Below, in pieces: positions 1 to 10,500 of a stretch of DNA of 64,000 nt. Each line of letters opens with the position of its first letter. Within the stretch, counting starts at the first letter, position 1. The position numbers and the translations under genes are program-made. Below the pieces are notes generated by a model. It was not told the origin of the DNA. It saw only the letters and a program-made list of their open reading frames with translations, and did not search any database. This DNA comes from Gonocerus acuteangulatus (Eukaryota > Arthropoda > Insecta > Hemiptera > Coreidae): the NCBI GenBank assembly GCA_946811695.1, contig OX328125.1:41271653-41335652 (forward strand), given 5' to 3'.

Positions 1-873
1 AAATTCGAATTACAAAAGTTTTCGAAAATAAAGGGCTAAAAAATCGAACTTCATATTTTCACATTTTTTAATTTAAAGAAAATACATTTTATTTAAAGAA
101 AAACAAACATTTCATGCATTGATGATTACGTAAATAAGTAATATATAATTTATCAAAAAAGTGAAAATAAAAGTCTATTGTTTTGAAAAAAAAGTCATTT
201 TCATGGGCAAGAATTTTTTATTTATTTTTCAGATAAGTCCTTGGCAATTTCAGATTTTTTTCTTTATTCCTTTTTCAACTTCTTTAATCACAGCTATTTT
301 CTGTGACAAAGTTAAAGTTTTATAACCTCTAGGCTTCGACATCTAAAATCACAGAACAGCACTATACACCAGAAATTCAAGGCACAAACAATACAACAGA
401 TCTAGGCGCTGACTCATAACTGAATAAGACGGGCTCATAGCCTTAGTTGCGAAGCCCTTATAATAAAATAAAATAAAATAACTGAATAAGAAATGAAGAT
501 GGGAGGGAATTCTAGGATAAAACGACAGGATGTAACTATAACAACCCCTGGAAGGGAGGAAGCGCGATCCACCACTTTGCAGAACTCCTAGAGAACTAGA
601 CTATGAGACTGCCGCGCTTCTTGTCCAGGAACCCCTACATCCGTATCTTATATCCTTCCTACCCGAGGGCAGAATATATTCACAAGATGTAAGATCGACC
701 ACCTCTGTCCACTTCCCATTGGAGGCACAGACTCGTAAAAAATTCGAATTTTCCAATATTTTATTCGAATTAACCACAATTTTTTTACATTGTTTATGCA
801 CTAAATTCTAGGGACCGGAAGAAATATTCGAATTAAAGACGATTTCGAAGTTCGAATTATCCATGTTCCACTG
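1..873 (-). mobile_element. pogo/Tigger-type transposon relic, cut by window start
   Basis: The right end is a terminal repeat (minus strand CAGTGGAACATGGATAATTC) followed by TA at 874. At about 345-230, minus strand, is 'MSKPRGYKTLTLSQKIAVIK' then 'EVEKG', the CENP-B/Tigger helix-turn-helix start. An A7 run then shifts the frame before 'SEIAKDLSEK'. The rest is decayed, with several AATTCGAA repeats. Confidence 0.5.
429..479 (+). mobile_element. 51-bp retroposed insert with 11-bp target duplication
   Basis: AACTGAATAAG occurs at 418-428 and again at 480-490. Between them is GGGCTCATAGCCTTAG ... AAGCCC followed by an (AAAAT)n tail. A target duplication plus A-rich tail means a reverse-transcribed SINE-like scrap. 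It sits inside the Tigger relic. Confidence 0.6.
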
Positions 874-1446
874 TATATATATTTATATTTATGGAATCAG
901 TGCTGCATACCTTGCCTATTTGTTAAATTAGTCTAACTTTTTATCCCACAACAAAGCGTTGTGCTGTAACTTTTTATTAAATATGTTACTCCTAAAATAG
1001 AAATATTTTTCTAATCCAGCTATACTTATTGTGAAAATCAAAACTTTAGCTACCTGGAAAGGGATTATTATTGCATTATATATTATACTATACTAAGTTT
1101 TTGAAATATTATGACACAACAGAAATAAATACAGGTCTATTATTACATAAAGAATATGAAAGTTGCGACTAATCAATGATTCAATATGAAATGGATACTC
1201 CTTACCAAAAAAAAATTTTACGAATCATTAAAAAAGTACATTATTTACTTTATTAGATAATATTATTAAGTTGAAAACAATTTTGTATTTTACTAAAATC
1301 AGGGAAATAAAAAATTGTTATTTTATAGTTGTATTTGAATAACACTACCTTCCACCATCGTCATATCTTCTATTAATTGTTATATTAGTTAAGTTTAATT
1401 TTTTTAATTAATCTTTTTTTTTTTTTTTAAAAAAATTTCCTTGCAG
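874..1446. other. AT-rich non-coding stretch, presumed intron
   Basis: No exon of the FAAP100-like gene or repeat motif is recognised; the last 60 bp are the T-rich approach to the 1447 acceptor. Confidence 0.5.
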
Positions 1447-1553
1447 ACACTTCTTTTAGATAACAAAGTTGTTAGTATATTTTGTTATGAAGGCAAGTTT
1501 TATGGAGTTGACAGGCTTGGAGTGCTTTTTACTCTTATACAAGACTCTGGCTC
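1447..1553 (+). CDS. FAAP100-like exon a (first exon seen)
   Basis: Acceptor TTCCTTGCAG and donor GTAAGT flank a 107-bp open exon that ends in phase 2. It encodes a propeller-like blade ('VVSIFCYEGKFYGV'). It is internal, so the start codon lies in exons not recognised here. Confidence 0.6.
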
Positions 1554-4500
1554 GTAAGTAAATAGTTATTTTTCTTAAATCAATATTTAAAATAAAAAAC
1601 AAAAAACAAATTGTGATAAAGTATTACGATTTTGGTTACTGGCTTGAACTTTTCAATTTTTGTGCTCTTGTTCAAATGTAATTTTGATCCTCAATAAATG
1701 TTCATATTCTTCAATTCTGGGAAGAGAGGAAGCCATGATTAAATTTAAAGGTTATGGTATTTATTTGCCAAATTAATACTTAACAGATAATGTAAAATAA
1801 AAATAAAATATTGAAATGTTATAATTTCGTTACAACTTATAAATTTAAACTGTGAACCGGGGAAAATATGTGACTGATTGCAAAAATGGTTTTTAAAATT
1901 TTGAAAATTGTTATATATTTAAATTATAATCTGTTTTATTAAATATGACACTTTTTTCAGTGATGCTAATGCGGAATATGATTTATTTGAGGATTCCCCA
2001 GAAAGATCGGACAAATGGACAGTGGAGAATACTGTAAACATTGCCAATAAAACACCTGTCCTTTGTGCCACTGTTTGTGGAGAAGGTACGCTGGCTCTGC
2101 TCATTGGATCTGTGTCTGAAGTTTCTTTAGAAATAGTAAACATCAGTGGCAGGACATTGTGTAGTTCATTTCTAATCAGAAGTCCTGGCATTGCTGAACA
2201 GCCACCAAACGATGTAAGCATTACTAACTTTAGCCTGTGCCTAGCCTATTGAAGTTATAGATATTTCAAATCAATCAGTCCCATAACAAGTCACAAGGGC
2301 CCAGAGGTGTAGATATTCTAGTGACAAATTCATTTAATTTTGAAATCACCCAATTCCACTTTCTTTGTCCTAGATATGTGTGCTTGAATGGATTCCTCTC
2401 GAAAAAGTTGTCGATGAATTCATCTCCCATTGGTTTAGAGAAGGCAGGCAGAAATCTGGCTTTTTTATTATTACATTACCTGACGGAATGATATTAGCTT
2501 TGTTTCCAGACAATGGCGATATAGAGTATTTACACGCATCGACATTCCCATGTCTCTTGAGTTACTGGGATTATTCTTCTGACCCAGGTAAAAGATTCTT
2601 ATTTATATAATACACAAGCATTTAAGGTTGTGTCGAAAAGTCTTTCCCGCAATGCTTTTTTATTCAGCACTTTTATTTAGGGTGATGAATTTCAAAATGG
2701 GTTAGGTCCATTTTGTCATCAAATTAATTTATTTTCTAAAAACATTTTTTTTTCCTCACAGAAAAAACTTCTTTTTTTTTGGAAATTCATTAAATCTCAT
2801 AAAAAATAAGGAAATGAATGTTAATGTGGCCTCGTAAATATTAATTTCCTAAAGGAATTATACTAGCTTACGGTGACGTTTTTTGTGTCCCCTGAATAGT
2901 TTTATGATTTGGATGTATCCTTTTTTGAAAGTCAACACCTCATTTCTAATGCCATTTTTCGTATGTGTTATGATATAAATACTTTTAATTTTGCATTTTA
3001 GTAACTTTTAGAATATATATGAGTGGAAAATAGTCTACTTTTGTAAGTGGTGGCAGAACGATGAGCCAGGTTTATTATTTTATGTTTTTTCACCTAAAAA
3101 TAACACTGAAATGTGGGACTTTACATGATAAAATTAATAAAAGGATTGCACCTTATGTTATGTTAATGTTTCTACTATTGTATCATCAAATATATCAAAT
3201 ACATTAAAGTGTTCATAGAATGATAACAGTGTGGTGATATCAGTTAAATTAGGTTTCCTCCAAATTGAAAATAAATACTTATTGCTGTTCCTCCTTGTCT
3301 TATTTGATTATTTAAAAAAAAAATAAAAATGCTGTATAAAAAAAATATTGAGAGATTTTGTTTCTCAAACTTCTGAATTTTTTTTTCATACAAGCAATTA
3401 TTATTATTATTTTAAATTTAAATATTATACCACTTGCTTCTCACCATAATTGGATAAATCATTTTCCAATATTTGTAGATTGTGAGGCTGTGAAAACATC
3501 TAGTTTGTCTTTATTTACTACTAATGGTGGTATGGTAAAACTAACTGAAATGGGACAAGTTATTGTCAATTACTTTCCATTGGAGAAACTTAAATCTGCT
3601 TTCCTTGATGGATCATCATATCTGTACATTACTGATTGGAAACAATCATGCCGATTGTCAATGTTATCTTCATCTGAGCCGTACATATTGCTTCCCTTAA
3701 AAGGTATTATTCTAATAGATAATATTTATTTGTACATTATTTCAAAACCTTTTGAAATGTAGGTTTCAGGTTATTGCCATTTTAACTGGGCTAATATTCT
3801 CTAAGTCAGGTTTGGGCAACCTTTGTCATGTTGTGGGCCAAACATTAGTGTGCAAATATGTTCGTGGGCCGCATTTTCTCAATAATATATGTTATACTGG
3901 TGCTAATAGCCCAGAAGATACACTGTAAAAAATAAATAAATAAAAATGTTTTATAATAAGTTCATATGTAGATATATGACTGTATAATTGGTTATTAAAA
4001 TAATGCTTTTTTCAAGATATAGCATCTCGCAGCTAGTTATAATGACAATAATCATATTAAAAAGGTTTTATGTAAAGAAGTTGAAAACAAAAGGTTTACT
4101 GCTTTGTCGACTCTCCTGCCTTTGAAGAAATGAGAAGGTAAATATATATTGCGAAGGTAGGTGCGTGTGGTATCTTAATAAAACTACATTTTTTATAAAA
4201 AAATGTGTTTTATTTTTACTGACATTTTGGCTTGAAATTCAAGTCTTCGTCATGGCTGTAAAACAAGGAGGACAGAGCTAGTACTAATTCATGTGAAGAT
4301 GAAATTAAAGGAAAAACATTAAACTTAGAAGAGGATGAATGATACATATAGTAAATGTGTGTTATAGCTAGAACTTACATTTACCATATCATCCCTACCA
4401 TGTCAAACTATCGAATTGGAAAAATCTCGTTTTTCAAATTTGATACTTTACTCTTGTATTGCGGACGAGATGGCTTGTGGCAAATTGTGGAAACTCTAGC

Positions 4501-7500
4501 CTCTTTAGAATTTCCGGAATGCCTTAAATAATGTATCAAATATGGCCATTTTTCAATATATTACTTTGTCTTTATATCGGATATGTTCGGTCACTAAGTA
4601 TTTACCAGACTCAAATGGAAAGAAACAACGTGTCTAATATTGAAATTATTTGTACAAGATGTATCTTACACAAATAAATATCTATCTATCTATCTATCTA
4701 TGTTCGGTCACTAGTTTGCTCCTAATCGTCATACTTTTGGGACCAAAAACTGACTTGGCAAACTAATGGAAATGGTATATTTGTTACTTTGATTTATAGA
4801 TATCACTAATACTATAGAATTAGAACAATGAATAATGTCAAATGTGTCACATTTTGAAAGTCTAAATATTTCATCATTTTCATCAGCAAACTATCAAAAA
4901 TACAACAATCGACAATTTGAATTGGTGGTCCTAGAAAAATCACTTGTTAGCACCAAGATAATTACTCACGAATATGATTTTTTGGTAATTAAAAAACAGT
5001 AAACAATTTGTTCTTAATTTCACCTTAAAATGATTAACAATGTACATAGAAAAAATATATAAAATTGTCCTTTTGTAAAGGCATTGATTTTGGAATCACT
5101 GTCAAAGCTTTATCTTGAAAAATACCGATTTTCATATTTGATAGTTTGACGTGGTAGGGACGATATGTATCATTCATTCTCTTCTATTTATAATGTTTTT
5201 CCTTTTATTTAATCTGTATATAAATTATTATTAACTCTGACCTCCTTATTTTACAGCCCTGATGAAGGCTTGAATTTCAAGCTGAAACATCGGCAAAAAT
5301 TAAATGCATTTTCTTATAAAAAAATCTAGTTTTATAAAGAGGCCACATGACCGAACCCTGACTATACCTACCTTCGAAATCCTAACGATCAATGATTTCC
5401 TTCCTATAAATGTATATTGGGTCATCCACGAGAAGAATTACAATAATTTCATGTGTGAAGTTAACAACAATAGAATAGTTACTTTAAGTGATTGGTAAAT
5501 TTTCCTTTGTTGTCAGTAATTATTGATTCTCATGATAAACTTTGCTCTATTATAATTAGAAAATCCAAAATAATTTAAAACTGATTTTTGTTTTTTGATT
5601 ATAGGTATACTTTGTTGGGGAGGATGGGGAAAGCATTATACATTGGCTCTTTCAAGAAATGGCGAGATTTACTGCATTGATAATACACATAAAATAAAAG
5701 ACATTAAAGAAATGCTTCCAGATTCTTCTCATATAGCTGAGCTCTCTCGAAAGACAGCTGCTTTGGAAGAGATAAATTCACGTAGTTCTGAAATTGATGC
5801 TTTTTTAAAAGCTATAAGTCTTGTAAATAAAAATCTTCAGTTTTCAATTTCAACTCAAGCAGCTTATGGTATTAGACTACTTTTGTAAGTGCTTATTTCC
5901 TAAAAGGCATGGCTGTCCTATTTAACTGAAATGAAAATTTATTTTTAAAGTTAGAAGAAAAGAATATACGATTTGCTTGAAGATAAAGATTCTTATTGAC
6001 GGTATTATTATTGAGAAGGAAAATTGGCTGCTGGGCATCACAATGAGTCCTGATTCGACACAGACTATCACAGGATGTCATCAGCTGCGGCAAAATCTCC
6101 AGTCTTCAGAAACACTGATACAACTTGTTACTTACAAACTCCCAGAACACCCTCAATCTAAACTTACTGTCACAGCCAAGTTATTTTATAGCCGAATGCC
6201 TCCTTTTGTTACATATCTTCCAATTATTTTTATTGGTGAGGTAAGTTTATGCATCTTTTTAATTTGCATTTTTGGAAATTCTTCCTTAAGGCTTTTTAAG
6301 TTAATTATCTTTACTTAACATGTTAAGAACGAGGGATCCCACCTAATGTAGAAATGTGAATGTTTCATAATTCTTAGGTCACAAAAAGTCTGGTTGTTCA
6401 AGTTTTTTTATAATTTTAAAATTATTTATCATACATCAGGCAGAAGGTCAACAAGTTCGTGAGTTAATAAATTTCATTTACTACTTTCAGTTCCACTAGA
6501 TTAACACCTTTATTGTCTCTTCAGCTGCTAAACATAGAATTTTTTACAGCCACATTAGGCAAATCAACTTTCCAATATCAGGGACACGTTATGACTTCTT
6601 TTTTTTTAATGGTGTGTCAACAACTGGGCTATTAACACAAGCCTATCTTCAGGTTGCCAACCTTTTATAATGCCAACAGCACGTAGTCGGTCACCCATTT
6701 CCTACGTTTTTTCCTCTATTTGACCTTCAAATGGCCTCTAGAAAAACGAGTAAAGGTAAAACAAATTACAGATCCTGACTCAGGGACCTAAAAAACATAC
6801 ACATGATTTTTTTCTGATTTTTCTTATATTTTTTTCTTTATTTGACACCTCAGATGGATCTCCTGAGATCGTAGTCTAGGATAATCTGGTTTTTGTAGTC
6901 GATCGTTGTTTTTTTGGGAGCTGGAAGCTGGTATCAAAGAAAAAATACTTTTACTTCTATATGTAATGGAAATACTTTTATCATAATGTAATAATATTGA
7001 AACCAATTTTAGTACTATGAATTGGCATTTCATTATACTAAGAGGATAATTATATTACATTTTAATTTTAAAAAACTTTCAATATGGCTCATTCAAATTC
7101 TATGTAATATTTTTCCCCCTCAGATACTAATGGACCCTGGTCATTTTATTTTACCTGCTGTTGAACTCGAACATTCTTACTTTCCAAGCCAGCCAGCCCT
7201 AAAAGATGTGATTGTAGATAAAAGCTGTGAAAGGAAAAGTCTTGTGGAAAAAGAAGAAACAAAGTTATATATTACCTTGAGTGAGGACGTTTCTACTGAT
7301 TCAGTTTTCAAGAACCTTTTGAGTAAATGCAAACCTCTATGGCGAACATCTATGTGGAATGAAGCTTGTAAGTTCTCTTTGCACTCATTTTTTACCTCTT
7401 TTTTTTCATCTGGTGAGATTAGCTCAGTGGTAGAGCACTCGACTAATATTCTGCAGGACTTGAGCTCAAAACTCAGGTGCACAATGAAGATTTTATCTTC

Positions 7501-10500
7501 TAGTGTCGTCATTTGAGGGTGGGGGCTTGATTCAGAACAGATTTTTTGTTGTTATTTTTCAAATTTAAATAAATATTCTTTTTCATGAGAGCACACCTGA
7601 ATTAAATTTGATTTCAGTTGCGTATTCTCTAAAATGTTGACACCATTTGCTTTAAGACATCTTTCCTGAACGAGTAGGCAAAAGTTCACTTATGGGCTGC
7701 TTATAACACGTCAAAACAGTATGGTGGGCTCATCGCCTAATTTTTGGCTGCATAAAGCCACTGATCCTCTTCATTCGGGGGAAAACTTACTCTTAAAAAC
7801 ACACACACTCACACTCACTCTGTTCCCAGTCTCCTAGTCTAAGGCTCTGCTCACCTGACTAAAAGTTAGAAGTAGCACATAATTTTGACGAAAAAAATAC
7901 AAGAATGTATTCGCTCGCTCAAGATAGAGAGCTCAGAGAAGTATAGCATCACCGACATCCCTGTATTGTAGCCTATTGTATTGTGGATTCCCATCTGCCT
8001 TTGAATAAATATATACAGTCAATTGCACGTCAAAATATAAACTTGTAATAAAAGTCTGAATTAGTTGAAATTCTACACAAAAATACTTTGTCTAATTAAA
8101 AATTTCATTAACAAATTCATTGCCAATTAGGTGAGCGGTATAATTGCAAGTGGTCCAATTGCTTTTTTTACAGTAATCTTGAGAAAATTACAACAATAAA
8201 TTAAAGTAATCATTACGATACATGTTGCATTAACCTCATCTTTATGTATAACCCGCCAGGCGGGTTGCGGGCCCCATGGTCATGCATGACCCACCTGGCG
8301 GGTTGTGAGCATTGTTCTTACGTCAGGATTCAGATCATGTTTACAATAAAACAAATTTCACATTTGCCACTACTGTCCTTTGTGACTTAAAAAATGCCAA
8401 AGAATATATTTTGAGGAGTTATTCAATTTTATTTAGCTTAAGATGAAATTCATTGCAGCCTGTGGATATTCAATTTTGCTGGGTTCACTTGGTAGAACTT
8501 TTATTTAAATTTTAACGTTCATTATAATTAACTCAGAATTTTAGGACGGGTTATCTATAGGTCACCACTCTTTCCTAGCCAGGATAGGGCTGATGCCTTT
8601 TCTTTTTATCAAAGAAAAGCCACTACCCCTCGCGGGAATCGAACCCACGACCCTTGGTTTAGAGTGTTAAGTTCTCTCGCCTTAATACTCCAGTGGCTCG
8701 GTGGCCGTGAGTGTTAACTTTTATACGATGGAGGCTAAGCATAGATTACAAATTTTAATCTGTTTAATAGGTGATGTGAAACGACAGGAGCTTGGAATTG
8801 CTGAACAACTTGTGACAATTGAGTTAACAGAAAGAGGAATTATTATATCAGGAAAAGACTCTTCTTCTTGTTATATTATGAAACATGCACTGTTTTTTTC
8901 TTCGCCTAAGGGATGCTCTTTCAAAATAAGTCCAACTAAAGCATTATCTCTTCTCAAGGTATTTATTTTTATATCTATGAAATTTATTTAGTCACAAAAT
9001 TAACTTTTATCAATTTCACTTTTTAATGAAATACTCAAAAACGTTATTACAAAGGAATGAAATCAATTTCTGACATGGTGAATAAGTTTCTCGGAACATT
9101 TTTTCAACTCCCCTTTATCTCTTTTCCATATTTTTTTATGACATCCATTATTCTTGTGTATTGAGAAAGAACCACAGAAATTCTCTTAGTTATTATTATT
9201 CATATATGGGGCCGATAAGACCATTCAAAGTACAATTAATATTGTTTTGACAAGTTTGATTTTCCTTGAACCTAAACTTCTTTTATTCTTTCTGAATGAG
9301 CTCTTTTTCTGTCATCTTTTAATCTCCTTCCGACTGACTTCCCAGTCAAAAATATTTTGTCAGTATTTGTCTATCTAAAATGTCTGTTTATGTGATACTA
9401 CTTTTAGTATGTTTATTGTTCATGGAAACTATGCAGGAAGTATAATTTTTTTCCCATTTAACTTCTGGCAAACATGCCATTATATATTAAATTGGATTAA
9501 ATAATAGCATCCGCCACACCATTTCCATGGCTGCTTTCATGCAAAATCATGCTACGAGGGGAGTATACAGTGGTGAGCCCATTTATTTTCTCATCATTCT
9601 GCATCGAATCACCAGTCAACACGTGTCAAGGCATTTTGTCCAATGGACCTCAGGAGCTGAAAAATAAAATAAAATAGGTTGAAAATGCTTTATTTTATAT
9701 CTTGAGTTTGGAAAATGATATCGTCAAGATTCATTGTATGAAAAATACAATCGTTAAACAATAATTTAAACAATTTTTGAAACATAAATTATTGTTTAAT
9801 GATTGTATTTTTCCTTTAATTTACTCTCTAAAACAAATGAATTGGTGAAATAATTATGTTGATATCATTTTCCAAACTCGAGATATAAAATAAAGCATTT
9901 TCAACCTATTTTATTTTATTTATCAGCTCCTGAGGCCCATTGGACGAAACCCTTGGTTACGTGTCAACTATTTTTCGACAAAGAATCAACAGAAAGCAAA
10001 ATGGGCCTGATTGGTTGCCCCACCACTGTATACTCCCCTTGTTAGATTAGTTATAGGGGAATAACACTAGGATAGCAAATTATTACCAAAATGTATTTCC
10101 CTCTTTAATACAGGGCCAGTCAGAAGGTCTGTGCATTTTTTTGATAAAATTAAATATAAATATAAATATTCTATACACAAACCTGAATTAATTTTAAATG
10201 ATATATGCGTCCTTTTGTTTCAATCACTTTCTGCCTACGAATTGAGATATCGAATATGTCCTTCTCCAAGAAAGACTTGGGAATCTCCTTAAAGTACAAT
10301 CCAGACGTTGTTTGATGGCATATGTTTGAGAAACATAGTCCTGCTAAAGAAATTTACAGACCAAAAAGGTGGTAGTAAGAGAGTGCAAGGTCTTTGAAGG
10401 GTGAGTATCAAAATATTCCAGGCAAAAACTCCAACAACTTTTCCAGTGTATGTAAAGATGTGTGGCCTTGCGCTGTCTTGCAGAAAACTTCTGTTGACAA

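Noticed and set aside
7411..7485. tRNA gene
   Set aside because: A and B boxes are present but the arms do not fold, and the SINE A body follows. Same for the tRNA-like heads at 11064, 26588, 57165 and 59055.
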